This document shows positions 1 to 9,313 of a DNA stretch of 58,125 nt, in pieces (position 1 is the stretch's first letter; the number at the start of each line of letters is the position of its first letter). The translations under genes were made by a program, and so were the position numbers. Below the pieces are notes generated by a model. That model was not told the DNA's origin. It did not search any database and saw nothing but the letters and a program-made list of their open reading frames with translations. The stretch lies in assembly GCA_959023295.1 (NCBI GenBank), contig CAUFBM010000016.1, positions 1 through 58,125 of the forward strand, written 5' to 3'. Source of the stretch: an uncultured Collinsella sp. (lineage in GTDB: Bacteria; Actinomycetota; Coriobacteriia; Coriobacteriales; Coriobacteriaceae).

Positions 1-30
1 AGGCTGCTCAATTTCCGATGCTCTTTTTGC

Positions 31-1197
31 TCAAATCCTCTTGACGAAACACACCCCCAGCGCCACCGGGGCGAGCACGGCGATGTCGGCCTGCACGCCG
101 CGGCCGAAGAAGCGGCGGTCCATGCCGCGGGCGCACATGGCCAGCGCCAGGCGCGCGATTTGGGCGGCGCGGGGGTCGATCTCCATGCCGTGCAGGTTCT
201 TTGACAGGACGAGCTCGGGGATCTCGCGCTCGCGGTAGCCGCGCTCCAGGTACATCTTGGCCAGCAGCTCGAAGGCGTAGACCAGGATGTGGCCCGAGCC
301 GCATGCCGGGTCGCACAGGGAGATGTCCTCGGGGCCGGCGATCCTGATGAAGTCCTCGTGCTCGGAGTCGGGCTCGATGTAGTACTCCATCTGGTCGCGC
401 AGGGGGCTTGCGGGGTTGTTGAGCATCCACAGGCGCCCCAGCGAGTTCTGTACCATGTAGCGCACGATCCAGTCGGGCGTGAACAGCTGGGTGGCCGGGC
501 CTATGGTGTCGGGGGTCTCCTTGGCCTTGGAGGCGAAGAAGGCGTCCTTGACCTCGGAGTTGTAGTACTGGTACATCCAGCCCAGGATCTGGACGTCTTC
601 CCAGTCTTCCTCGTCGATGTCTCCCACCATGCGGCCGATGACGCCGTCGGCGTCCATGAGGTTGGCCGGCAAGAGGAGCGCCATGCAGGCGTCCACGGGC
701 TGGAACACGCCGGACAGGCACCCGGAGAGCTCGGCGCACTGGGCCAGGAACAGGTAGCGGAAGAGCGGCCCGTCCTCGCCGGCCTGTTTGAGTTCGGCGA
801 TGCGCACCGGGTCCGCCCCCTAGATCTCCACGTCGAGCGCCTCGTCCACGGCCTGGCTGCCCAGCTCCCAGGCGCCGTCAGCGGCGGGGCGGGTAAACAT
901 GCGCACGCGGGAGGGCAGGAAGTCGTGGACCTCCATGTAGCGCACGGCGGCGATGCGGTTGAACCAGGTGTAGGCGGCGCGGTCACGCAGGTGCCCCAGG
1001 CCCTCCTCGGCGCCGGCGCGCAGCAGGGCGTCGCGCCACTCGGTCTCCTCCGGGGACAGGGCGCGCCCGCCCACCGCCGTCGCGCCGGCGGGCTCGGCGC
1101 CCTCGGCCACGCCGTAGAGCCTCATGCGGGCCTCGACGCCGGCGATGAGCTCGTTGCGGGCCCAGATGCAGTAGTTCTTGATGGCGGTATCGTTCAT
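31..1197 (-). pseudogene. pglX: Broken pglX, BREX adenine-specific DNA methyltransferase (N-terminal part)
   Basis: PglX is the N6-adenine methyltransferase that marks host DNA in BREX phage defence. Residues 1-125 (from ATG at 1195-1197) and a second open segment (31-807) are in the same frame but separated by a TAG stop at 820-822, followed on the coding strand by five G residues. The second segment carries methyltransferase motif I (CDPACGSGHIL) and a downstream GMEIDPRAAQIARLAL stretch, as expected for PglX. The frame then ends at 31-33, far short of the roughly 1200 aa normal for the family, with a non-PglX-like tail (GVCFVKRI). Another five-G tract lies at 54-58; a one-base loss there would keep the frame open to the window edge. 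The segment looks more GC-rich than brxC next to it. Nonsense mutation, recombination or assembly error could each explain the lesions. Confidence 0.85.
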
Positions 1198-1227
1198 GGC
1201 GGTCTACCCTTCCCCGGTGGTTCTTGG

Positions 1228-4200
1228 TTAGCTCAGGCGGATGGCGTCGTTGCCCTGCAGCTCGGCAAGCAGACGCACACGGAGCTGGCCAAGGTAGGCA
1301 TCGATATCGCTTTCGCTCTGTAGCTTTTTGCGCTCGCCCAGGTCGGCCAGGCGCAGCTTTTTAATCCTGAGCGCGGGCGCAGGCTCGGGCTTTGCGGTCG
1401 TCGGGGCGTCCTTGTCGTTGCCCTTGATCGTGGTAACAATCTCGCCGGTCGGCGTGACCTCCTTGCGGCGGCTCTCGCGCTGCTGGCGGGCCTTCTCTTC
1501 CTCGATGGCGTTATCGATCTTTTCGCATGCGCGGTCACAATACTCAATCAGCTGCTGCTTGAGCGCGGCAAGCTCGCTTGCCTTGGTGGCGGCGTGAGCA
1601 CGGCTCTCAAACGACTTGGCCATGCGACCGGCGTTCTCGAAAGCGCGCTCAGCCAGCTTGGCATAGCTGTCCTGGCTCTGAGCATATACGTGTACCTGGG
1701 CCATCTGCGCGGTAATGTCGTCCAGCACCTCCTTGCGCTTGGCATCGACCATCTGCTTGTGAGCCACCATGACCGGCTCCACCAGCTCGCGGACCTCGCG
1801 GTATGGACGCGGGTTCTTAAGAATCTGCTCAATGCGCTTGTTGGCCTCGGCCGCCTGGGCGTTAGAGTCCATGTAGAAGCCCTCGTCCTTCATAAGGCCC
1901 ATAAACTCAACGGCACTATCAAAAACGGGCTTTTGGCTCTCAAAGAAGAACACGACTTGGTCGTAATCCTCTTTCCAATCGTCCAGATCATCCTGCGCCT
2001 TTACAAAGGCATTGAAGAGCGTCTGAGCATCGTTCTGGCTGTCCAGCAGACGCGTGGTCAGCTTAATGCCATCTTCCAACACCTTTAAACCCGGATACGG
2101 ATAGGCCGGAGCCAGGCCCGTAAAGTTGTTGTTCGTGAGCTCTACGCACTCGTTCTTGTAGCCCGTAAGCGTATCGACCACCGTGGCGGTAAGCTCGTCC
2201 TCGTTGGAAATATCACGCTTGGCGTCGAAGGTCTCGCGCAGCGCCCTGTTGACCTTCTTGATGAGCTCGTCGCTCATCTTAACGCGCTCGCGCACCTGGG
2301 CCTTGTCGGCATCCTTGCGCAGGAGGGTAACCATGCGCAGGTCTGTGGGGGCAACATTGGCACCGGCAGCCGTAATGGTCGCGCGCTGCGAGACCACCAG
2401 CTGGGCCACCACGTTGGCAATGTCGATCTCGCGCCAGCCATAGGGAGCACCCTGGAACTTACGCTGCAGGTCGCCCATGGTTGTGTTGAGGGACAGACGC
2501 GCCTGGGCATGCAAAAAGTCCGCGACCTCCTTCTCGGCGCGGGCGTTCTGGGAGCTCTGACCGTCGAGCGCCACCTGGTTGGCACCGCGCAGCGTGGCGC
2601 GAATGTCCTCGTCGGTCTTGGCGGGGTCGGCAATGTAGTCGGCCTTGGTAAAGATGGCGTCCGCCAGCTTGGACAAAGCCTGGTCAAACACATCTGCCGG
2701 CTTGGTAGCGCGGACGTTAACCATGGAGTTATTCACGGCCACGCGAGCATGTAGCACGGCTTCCTCCAGCAGCTTAGCCGCCTCGCGCTCAACGAAAGTA
2801 GCCTCTTTCATTTTGGCTTGAATAATCTGCTGGGTCGAAGGCGCCAGGGCCTCGGTATTGATGGTCTTGCGGTACTTGCGGATCTTAGCAACATTCTGCA
2901 GGTCATCAAAGTAGTCAACGTCGTCGGCGAGCACAACCAGCGCCATGCCGGCAGACCTAACGGCAAGCTCGGCGTCGTCGGCACGCGAAAGGTCGTCTGC
3001 CACCGTAACAACATTAAGCTTCATGCCACCTTGGGCCACGCCGTAGGCCGAGTCGTCCACATAGCGGTCGAAGGGGAAATCGTTGGCGCCCACGCGCAGC
3101 TTGGTGGCCGTATAGATGCCGCTAAAGAGCGACTTTTTAATGCCCTCGATAATCAGGGCAGCATCCACCGGCGTCTCGCTAATGGCGCGCGAGATATCCT
3201 GCTCCTCGTCGGTAAGGAAGTTGTACGCATCGCCCTGACGTGCCACGTAGTTCTCGCGCACCAGGCGGTCGAGCGACTCCTTAACGCGGTCCTTAAGGGC
3301 AGCCTTGTCCACGTCCATGCCGTCGACCATAAGGATGGAGATGTTCTCGACGTTGGACTTGATGTAGTCGATATAGCGGATCAGATACAGCAGCTTTAGG
3401 ACCTTAACGTCCTCGGCCTTAAGGCCACGGCCATTCTCGGCCGCACGCTCGGCACGAGTGACCACCTGGATCACACCGTGTTCCAGATCCTTGGCAATAG
3501 TATCGAAGAAGCGCCAGAACGGCACCAGGGCGCCCACCTCCTGGGCCTGGATAGCCTGGGCCGATTCCTGGAAGGCCGAAAGCATGGAGCGCTCGCCCGT
3601 GGACATGTGCTTTGCCTTGACGCCGTGCTTGCGCACCTCGGTCATAACGTCGGGCAGCACCTTAAATTGGTAGTTCACAAACGGGTAGCTGTCCGTAAAG
3701 TCCTTGCGGCTGGCGTAGCCAATCAGGTCGCCGCGCGAACCGTCAAAGGAGAATACGTTTTTGAGCACGGTGCTCTGGGCCTCATAGTCCTGCTGGAGCT
3801 TTGCCGAGGCGGCTTCGTTCTTTTGCAGCACGCGGCGCTGGATAACTTCGTCCACGCTGGAGCTAGAGAGCGAAAGGCGCGTGTTAAAGCGGCCCTGAAT
3901 CTTGGAGAAGTCGTCGCCCACGATCATGGCGACCTCGTCGATGGCCTCCTGGCTGGTCACCATGACCCACACGCGACCACCGCAGCGGCTGCCCAGCTCC
4001 TCGACGAGCGTCTGCAGCGACAGCATAAGACTCGTGCTCATGTCGGCATCGGAGCCAATAAACTGACCCACCTCATCGACCATGAACAGCAAGCGGAACT
4101 CGCCGCCGCACTCCTCGGCGCGCCTGTCGGCATACTGCTTGACCATCTTGGCAAAGGTATCGGGGGCAATGGCATCGTCCTCGGTGCCATCGAACCAGTG

Positions 4201-4875
4201 GCGCGCGGCCTGCTCGCTCATGCCCAGCACCTCTTGCAGGGCCTCGACGATATCGTCCTCAAAGTAGCTATAGCTCTCGCGGTCCTCGAGCCATTTGCCA
4301 CCGCCAATGCGCTCGTAGGCAGCGCGGAACTCCTGCGTCTTGCCCTTACTGTCGATATGCTGCTCCAGGCGTGCGAGCTTAAGGTCCTCGCCAAAAAAGC
4401 CCAGGTGCTCAAAGAACACGCGCTCAAAGGCGCGCAGCAGGGCCGTGCGCGAGGTGTCGCCCTCTTTCCACTGGCCGCCCTTGCTGTCGATGTTAAACAG
4501 GATCGCCTCGGTGGGAACCTCGCAGCAGCGACGAACCCGAGCTCCCACGATGGGGTCGGTAATCTTGCCCTTAAAGTAATCGACGGCGGGTTTGCCGGCG
4601 ACCTCGTCGTTTTGTAACAGATACGAGAGCATCTTGAGGAAGTGCGATTTACCGGAGCCAAAGAAGCCGCTGATCCACACGCCCATGTTGTCGGTGGGAA
4701 CGTCGAGGGCCTTATCGTATGCCTCGAAGAAGCGCGCAAAATGACCCTGCAGCTCGCGCGTCACCACGTACTCGTCGAGCTCCTGGCGCACCGAATCGTC
4801 GCTGGCGTCTTGCACCTTGACGACGCCGTTGATAGAACGATTGATGTCCTTAGAAAACAGGTCTTGGATGATCAT
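1228..4875 (-). CDS. brxC: BREX ATPase BrxC
   Basis: Large P-loop ATPase of the BREX phage-defence system, 1215 aa, the usual size for BrxC/PglY. The Walker A motif is visible near residue 70 (SGFFGSGKSHFLK), with a Walker B-like stretch near residue 265 (LLFMVDEVGQF) and a long helical, Lys/Glu-rich C-terminal half. BrxC is essential for BREX activity in systems studied so far, though its exact mechanism is not settled. The gene sits between brxB and pglX, the canonical order, with a 9-bp gap after brxB. The ATG start is preceded by GGAGCGAC. The frame is intact, unlike pglX downstream. Confidence 0.95.
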   Translation of the reverse strand: MIIQDLFSKDINRSINGVVKVQDASDDSVRQELDEYVVTRELQGHFARFFEAYDKALDVPTDNMGVWISGFFGSGKSHFLKMLSYLLQNDEVAGKPAVDYFKGKITDPIVGARVRRCCEVPTEAILFNIDSKGGQWKEGDTSRTALLRAFERVFFEHLGFFGEDLKLARLEQHIDSKGKTQEFRAAYERIGGGKWLEDRESYSYFEDDIVEALQEVLGMSEQAARHWFDGTEDDAIAPDTFAKMVKQYADRRAEECGGEFRLLFMVDEVGQFIGSDADMSTSLMLSLQTLVEELGSRCGGRVWVMVTSQEAIDEVAMIVGDDFSKIQGRFNTRLSLSSSSVDEVIQRRVLQKNEAASAKLQQDYEAQSTVLKNVFSFDGSRGDLIGYASRKDFTDSYPFVNYQFKVLPDVMTEVRKHGVKAKHMSTGERSMLSAFQESAQAIQAQEVGALVPFWRFFDTIAKDLEHGVIQVVTRAERAAENGRGLKAEDVKVLKLLYLIRYIDYIKSNVENISILMVDGMDVDKAALKDRVKESLDRLVRENYVARQGDAYNFLTDEEQDISRAISETPVDAALIIEGIKKSLFSGIYTATKLRVGANDFPFDRYVDDSAYGVAQGGMKLNVVTVADDLSRADDAELAVRSAGMALVVLADDVDYFDDLQNVAKIRKYRKTINTEALAPSTQQIIQAKMKEATFVEREAAKLLEEAVLHARVAVNNSMVNVRATKPADVFDQALSKLADAIFTKADYIADPAKTDEDIRATLRGANQVALDGQSSQNARAEKEVADFLHAQARLSLNTTMGDLQRKFQGAPYGWREIDIANVVAQLVVSQRATITAAGANVAPTDLRMVTLLRKDADKAQVRERVKMSDELIKKVNRALRETFDAKRDISNEDELTATVVDTLTGYKNECVELTNNNFTGLAPAYPYPGLKVLEDGIKLTTRLLDSQNDAQTLFNAFVKAQDDLDDWKEDYDQVVFFFESQKPVFDSAVEFMGLMKDEGFYMDSNAQAAEANKRIEQILKNPRPYREVRELVEPVMVAHKQMVDAKRKEVLDDITAQMAQVHVYAQSQDSYAKLAERAFENAGRMAKSFESRAHAATKASELAALKQQLIEYCDRACEKIDNAIEEEKARQQRESRRKEVTPTGEIVTTIKGNDKDAPTTAKPEPAPALRIKKLRLADLGERKKLQSESDIDAYLGQLRVRLLAELQGNDAIRLS

Positions 4876-4884
4876 CTGTCGCTC

Positions 4885-5508
4885 CTAAGAAATATCGAAC
4901 GCGCGGTAGTAGTTGCTGGCGTTCTCTTTGTTGAACAACTTGAGCTGGCGGCCGTCAAAGCTGCCGGGATACATGACAACGACGGGCACGGTGCCAAAAT
5001 CGGCAAGCATGTCGTTGAGCAGGTTGTGCACACGCAGCAGCGGAAAGACCTCGCCCACACCCGTGAGCAAGATCACGTCGCCGGGTTGGTGCGGTTGGGT
5101 ATGCTCCAAGAGGTACTGGGCAAAGCTCTTGGAGCTGCAGGGCTTCTGGAGCTCTTTGATCTGGGCCTCCGAGCCAACCTTTGCCTCACGCCGGGGAATC
5201 GCACGAAGGACGCGGCGCTGCTCGCAGATATCGAGCATTACGTCGTACAGGTTAAAGACCTCCAGATTGCACGGCAGCTTGCCGGCTTGGGCGTCTGCCT
5301 TGAGCTCGTCCACGTAGGCGCGGCACTCAAACTCCAGCGAAGGGTCGTAGCAAAACGTGTAGAAGCCAATCTCGTTGCCAATGCCCTTGTTGGCCAAGAA
5401 GTCTTGGTCTTGCAGACGCTCGCGCAGCGCCTCGCGGCGATGGCCAAAGTCCTCATGGATGCGCTCGGCGCGGTTGCGCGGGCGAATGTGCGGCTGGTTT
5501 ATTGCCAT
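4885..5508 (-). CDS. brxB: BREX protein BrxB (DUF1788)
   Basis: A 207-aa protein matching the BrxB/DUF1788 family in size, in its N-terminal helical segment with EDFGHRREALRERL, and in the later VILLTGVGEVFPLLRVHNLL and VPVVVMYPGSFDGRQLKLF segments. BrxB is a conserved BREX component without known enzymatic activity. It lies 2 bp after brxA and 9 bp before brxC, so the three genes are surely cotranscribed and probably translationally coupled. No lesion is visible. Confidence 0.93.
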   Translation of the reverse strand: MAINQPHIRPRNRAERIHEDFGHRREALRERLQDQDFLANKGIGNEIGFYTFCYDPSLEFECRAYVDELKADAQAGKLPCNLEVFNLYDVMLDICEQRRVLRAIPRREAKVGSEAQIKELQKPCSSKSFAQYLLEHTQPHQPGDVILLTGVGEVFPLLRVHNLLNDMLADFGTVPVVVMYPGSFDGRQLKLFNKENASNYYRAFDIS

Positions 5509-5510
5509 GT

Positions 5511-6242
5511 CTACATCACCTGCCCGGTGAGTGCGGCCAGGGCGTCCATGTCGCCCAGATCGCGGATGGTCTGTTCCACGTCGGGGTCGAGCAGCAGGGG
5601 CTGGAGCGTATCGGTGCGCTGCGATGCCTTAAAGCCGGCGCTGCGCAGAATCTGGCGCAGGGTGCTCTTAATGCGCTCCAGCGTGGCATCGGACCATTTG
5701 ACGGCCTCGGCATGCTCAACCTGAAAACGGGTGACAAACGCGTTGAGGTCAGTGTCGGTAAAGTTGTAGTCGAAGCTGGCCATGCGCTCGCCAATCTCCA
5801 CCTGGATGAGCTCGCGAACCATGGTGTAGCGACACATCATGGCAAACAGGTTGGCCTGGGCCGCCTGATCGGGCATGCCGTTGGCGATCAGGTCCACAAT
5901 GCGCGCGACCGCTTGGTCGGCAGTATCTTTATCGATACCGCGGGCAGCACACTGTGCCTCGTCGAGTGCTACGGCATCAAAGCGGCGCAGGCACACGCGG
6001 GCGCGATCGGCCAGCATGCGCTCAGTGGGATACTGAAACAGGTTGTCGTGCTTAACGCGCGCGATGATCTCGTCGTCGCTCACGCCCTCCAGGCGCAACG
6101 CGGCGACGATGCGCATCTCGGGCAGCAAAAACTGCTCGCGGGTGAGCACGCCTCCCAGCGATATTTTGTCGGTGTTATCCACAGGACACACTCCAAGGGT
6201 TCGAGCCTTTTTATTTGCATCGGGTCGATACAAACATGCCAT
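5511..6242 (-). CDS. brxA: BREX protein BrxA (DUF1819)
   Basis: A 243-aa protein of the BrxA/DUF1819 family: small, helical, with the family-like opening LTREQFLLPEMRIVAALRLEG and a C-terminal region ending in a helical Asp/Leu-rich segment. Family members adopt a NusB-like helical fold and bind DNA; no catalytic motif is expected or seen. The ATG at 6242 has only a weak ribosome binding site, and the first 30 residues are poorly conserved-looking, so the true start may be internal. It follows the 364-aa accessory gene by 45 bp on the same strand, which ties the four upstream genes to the BREX operon. Confidence 0.92.
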   Translation of the reverse strand: MACLYRPDANKKARTLGVCPVDNTDKISLGGVLTREQFLLPEMRIVAALRLEGVSDDEIIARVKHDNLFQYPTERMLADRARVCLRRFDAVALDEAQCAARGIDKDTADQAVARIVDLIANGMPDQAAQANLFAMMCRYTMVRELIQVEIGERMASFDYNFTDTDLNAFVTRFQVEHAEAVKWSDATLERIKSTLRQILRSAGFKASQRTDTLQPLLLDPDVEQTIRDLGDMDALAALTGQVM

Positions 6243-6287
6243 CCAATTCTACCGTTTAAGTACCGGGTCGTGGGGGTTGTTGCTGCC

Positions 6288-7382
6288 TTACTGGCTCAGC
6301 TCCTTGAGCGCCTGCAGGGACGTAGCGCGGGTCTCGGCATAGGCAAGGCGTGCGTCGCTCAGCTGCTTATCGAGCTGATCGACCTGGCCGCTCATTTCCT
6401 TAATCTGCTTGCCGATTTCTTCAATCCTGGTAAACGCCTCCCAGCTGCGCTCGCCGGAAATCTTTTGATACTCCCGGCGTAACACCAGCAGCTGGGTAAG
6501 CAGGGCTTCGCGCGACCTATCGAGTTCTTCCATCTTGTCGCGCGCAGTCTTCACCTCTCGGGCGATGCGCATCTTCTCCTGCTCCTTCGTCGAGGACACG
6601 GGAGCAGGCTCCGACGCAGGCTCTGGCGTTTGTGCAGGCTCAGGCTCGGGCTCGGGCTCCGGTTCTGATTCAGGAGATTCCTCGGACTCAGACGCCGTCT
6701 CGAGCTCGGGCTCGGATTCCTGTTCAACGTCGAGCGTCTCCTCGGTTTCGGGCTCGGGTGCCGTTTCAGGTTCGGGCGCCACCTGAGGCTCCGCCGTCAC
6801 CTCTGCTTCGGGCTCCACAGGCACCGGATCATCCATCTCCAAAAACGCGCATATGCCAGGCTCCGTCGCGGGGCGCGGTTCAAACACTGTAGCGACCACG
6901 CTGCTGCTCAGCATCGCGCTCTGCGAGCAAAGTACCGCCCGAAAGCGCCGCATAAGAAAGCCAAATCCGGAAATCTGCTGCGCCAATCGCTCGTCATAGG
7001 CAATGCAAATCGTATCCTCGCTTGCTTGCCGCACCGAAAGCCAATCACCCACGCACATGAGCTGCACCAGCGTGATAGGCGTCAGATCGCCCTCAAAGAG
7101 CAACTGCAAGCGGGGCGAAACATCGTCGCGGGGAACAACCAACTCAGTATGTTTCTCGAGCTCCACGAGCGTGGTGCCGACGTACTGGCACAAATCGATG
7201 TTGCTCGGAACATCCGTAAAATGCTCGCGCGCGCGGCTTAGGAGCCACTCGCTTTTGTCCGCGTTGATACGAACGCGCTTAAGAACATGCGACGACCCGT
7301 CCCAGGTAACATCGGAATGCTCCAAAAACAGCCAGCCGTCACAAAACAGCTCCATAACAAAGATGGGAAAGGCTTTCTGCAT
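6288..7382 (-). CDS. Acidic-linker coiled-coil protein of the BREX-linked cassette
   Basis: Unrecognised 364-aa protein. Three parts are visible: an N-terminal globular region (about 1-180) rich in Leu/Trp and with no known motif; a very acidic Pro/Glu linker (about 185-265, repeated PEPE units); and a C-terminal coiled coil (about 270-364) of Arg/Glu/Leu heptads. It starts 2 bp after the stop of the SNF2 helicase gene, with GGAGA overlapping the end of that gene, so the two are translationally coupled. The layout suggests a structural or bridging subunit that tethers a folded head to partners through the coiled coil; that is inference. Function unknown. Confidence 0.8.
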   Translation of the reverse strand: MQKAFPIFVMELFCDGWLFLEHSDVTWDGSSHVLKRVRINADKSEWLLSRAREHFTDVPSNIDLCQYVGTTLVELEKHTELVVPRDDVSPRLQLLFEGDLTPITLVQLMCVGDWLSVRQASEDTICIAYDERLAQQISGFGFLMRRFRAVLCSQSAMLSSSVVATVFEPRPATEPGICAFLEMDDPVPVEPEAEVTAEPQVAPEPETAPEPETEETLDVEQESEPELETASESEESPESEPEPEPEPEPAQTPEPASEPAPVSSTKEQEKMRIAREVKTARDKMEELDRSREALLTQLLVLRREYQKISGERSWEAFTRIEEIGKQIKEMSGQVDQLDKQLSDARLAYAETRATSLQALKELSQ

Positions 7383-7384
7383 CG

Positions 7385-9313
7385 TTATATCTCCTTGGGT
7401 TCTTGCATAACGTCCGCGATGCCCTGATCGCTAACCTCGCTCCGCTGGCCCTCGTCATCAAACAGGCCCTTAAACACCAGCTCCAGATCGCGCTCGTCGG
7501 TATAGCCGGGCTCCAGCGTGCCGCGGTCGATCGAGTCGAGCATGACCCGCTCCTTGTACTGCAGCCGCTCGTAAATGTTGCGGTCGAGCGACCATGGTCC
7601 GTCGCGGCGCTCGTACACGGCGCGCAGGTAGTGGTACTGCGTGTATTGCTCTTGCGACAGGCCCAGGCGGTGGATGCGATCCTTGGACTGCAGCAAGTGC
7701 ACCAGGTTGTAGCTGCACTCAAAGTAGACGGCGTCGTGGCACACTCCATGGAGCGAGACCGACTCTGCCAGTGTGTGCGGGTTGGTGACAAGCACGCTCG
7801 TCTCCCCCGCCCTAAACGAATCGATGACGCGGGCGCGCGCGGGCATGTCGGTGCCACCGGTAATGGCACGGGCCGTAATGCCGCGCCCGTGCAGCTCATG
7901 CACCACGTTGCGAATGCTGCGCTTAAAGATGCACCACACGATGACCGACTTGCCCTGGGCCACCAGCGATTCGACCAAATCCAGGCAGGCCGTCATCTTA
8001 GCCGTCGGCCGGTCGTCCACCTGCAGGCCTTCCAGCGCTTTGCCCGCACCTGTCTGCACCTCCCCGTCAAACAGGTCGGCATAATCGCCGGCACTCAGGT
8101 CCTCGGCCAGCATGCGCGGGTCGAACGAGAGTTGTAGTAGGCGAATAATCATCTCGAACGGCTCGCCCGAAAGCGTACGAAGCACCTTTTGGAACAGTTG
8201 CTGCTCCCAGCGTTCCACCGGCACATCGACCAGATGATCCTCGTTGGCCTGGGGCACGCCCAGCTGATGCTTGTTCGTACGACAAAAGAACGGCGCGATG
8301 GACTCGTTGATATGTTCAACGTCATCCTCGCTTGTCGACTTAAGGGCATTGGCGCTCATGCCAAAGAACCAGTTGTAGTCGCGCGGCCACAGGCAATGAA
8401 GTAGGTTGTACAGGTCCTCAAACGAGTTGGGAATCGGCGTACCGGTAAGCGCGATAAAATACGGCGCCGCCGCGGCAATCTGCACCGCACTTGCCGCGCG
8501 CTTGCCACCCACACGCTTCACCTTGTGAACCTCATCGAACACCACCAGGGCGCGATCGGCCGCAATGCGCGCGGCCGCCTCCCCCAGCGCGACCGACTCG
8601 TAGTTGAGCAGGATCATGTCGTAGCGCTTGTAGTCGAACAGCAGGGTGCTGTACTTGTCGCGCGTGGAACGACCGCGAAATTCGGGGTCGTGAAAGCACA
8701 GTGAACGCAGCGGGCGGTCGGCTCCAAAGCACGCTGCCCATTCGTCGCGCCACGAGCCAAAAGCGTTCTTGGGCGAAAGCACGATGATGCGGTCGACCAG
8801 GTCGCGCTCGTGCAGGTAGGCAAAGGTTCCCAGGACCGAAGCCGTCTTGCCCGAACCGGGAACGGAGAAGTTGGCGCTGCGACCCATGGCGCTCATAAAG
8901 AACGCGTCCCACAGCTGTCGGTCCTTGAGCGGGCGCTGCATCAGGATATCCTCGGCGCGGCGGAACTCATCAAAGCGATCGGTCACCGACTCATCGTGCG
9001 CCTTGATCAGCAGGCCCACGCGCGCCTTCTCACGCAGATAGTCCTCGCGCGCCGTAAGGCCTCGTAACAAGTCTGGGTCCACCTGACACTCCACGCCAAA
9101 GCTTGCCACCTGCTGCAGCAGCTCGACGATACGCTTGGCGCCCGGATCGTCAATCGCCAGCGAAAAGAGCACGTCCGCCTCTCGATAGCTCGGCGCATAG
9201 CGGCGCAACGCCGAAAGCCGAATCTTCCAGACCGGCTCGCGGCGCAGCTGCTCAACCGTCATGTCGAGCGGCACGACGGAAATGCCGTCGCTATACGAGA
9301 GGCGGAGTTTCAT
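7385..9313 (-). CDS. SNF2-type DEAD/DEAH-box helicase of the BREX-linked cassette
   Basis: Superfamily 2 ATPase, 642 aa. Motif I is near residue 155 (VPGSGKTASVLGTFAY), motif II near 258 (VFDEVHKVK), motif III just after (ALTGTPIPNS), and motif VI near 543 (SKDRIHRLGLSQEQ), giving two complete RecA-like lobes of the SNF2/RapA style. Such enzymes translocate on double-stranded DNA. No nuclease or methyltransferase domain is attached. The start ATG immediately follows the TAA of the ParB-like gene (TAAATG), and its stop lies 2 bp before the next gene. It is not PglX, BrxHI or another standard BREX protein as far as can be judged, and is the likely motor of the four-gene cassette. Confidence 0.9.
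   Translation of the reverse strand: MKLRLSYSDGISVVPLDMTVEQLRREPVWKIRLSALRRYAPSYREADVLFSLAIDDPGAKRIVELLQQVASFGVECQVDPDLLRGLTAREDYLREKARVGLLIKAHDESVTDRFDEFRRAEDILMQRPLKDRQLWDAFFMSAMGRSANFSVPGSGKTASVLGTFAYLHERDLVDRIIVLSPKNAFGSWRDEWAACFGADRPLRSLCFHDPEFRGRSTRDKYSTLLFDYKRYDMILLNYESVALGEAAARIAADRALVVFDEVHKVKRVGGKRAASAVQIAAAAPYFIALTGTPIPNSFEDLYNLLHCLWPRDYNWFFGMSANALKSTSEDDVEHINESIAPFFCRTNKHQLGVPQANEDHLVDVPVERWEQQLFQKVLRTLSGEPFEMIIRLLQLSFDPRMLAEDLSAGDYADLFDGEVQTGAGKALEGLQVDDRPTAKMTACLDLVESLVAQGKSVIVWCIFKRSIRNVVHELHGRGITARAITGGTDMPARARVIDSFRAGETSVLVTNPHTLAESVSLHGVCHDAVYFECSYNLVHLLQSKDRIHRLGLSQEQYTQYHYLRAVYERRDGPWSLDRNIYERLQYKERVMLDSIDRGTLEPGYTDERDLELVFKGLFDDEGQRSEVSDQGIADVMQEPKEI

Noticed and set aside
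3478..4617. 379-codon plus-strand frame
   Set aside because: Antisense shadow of brxC with no domain or ribosome binding site.
7003..7410. 135-codon plus-strand frame
   Set aside because: Shadow of the cassette's coiled-coil protein gene.
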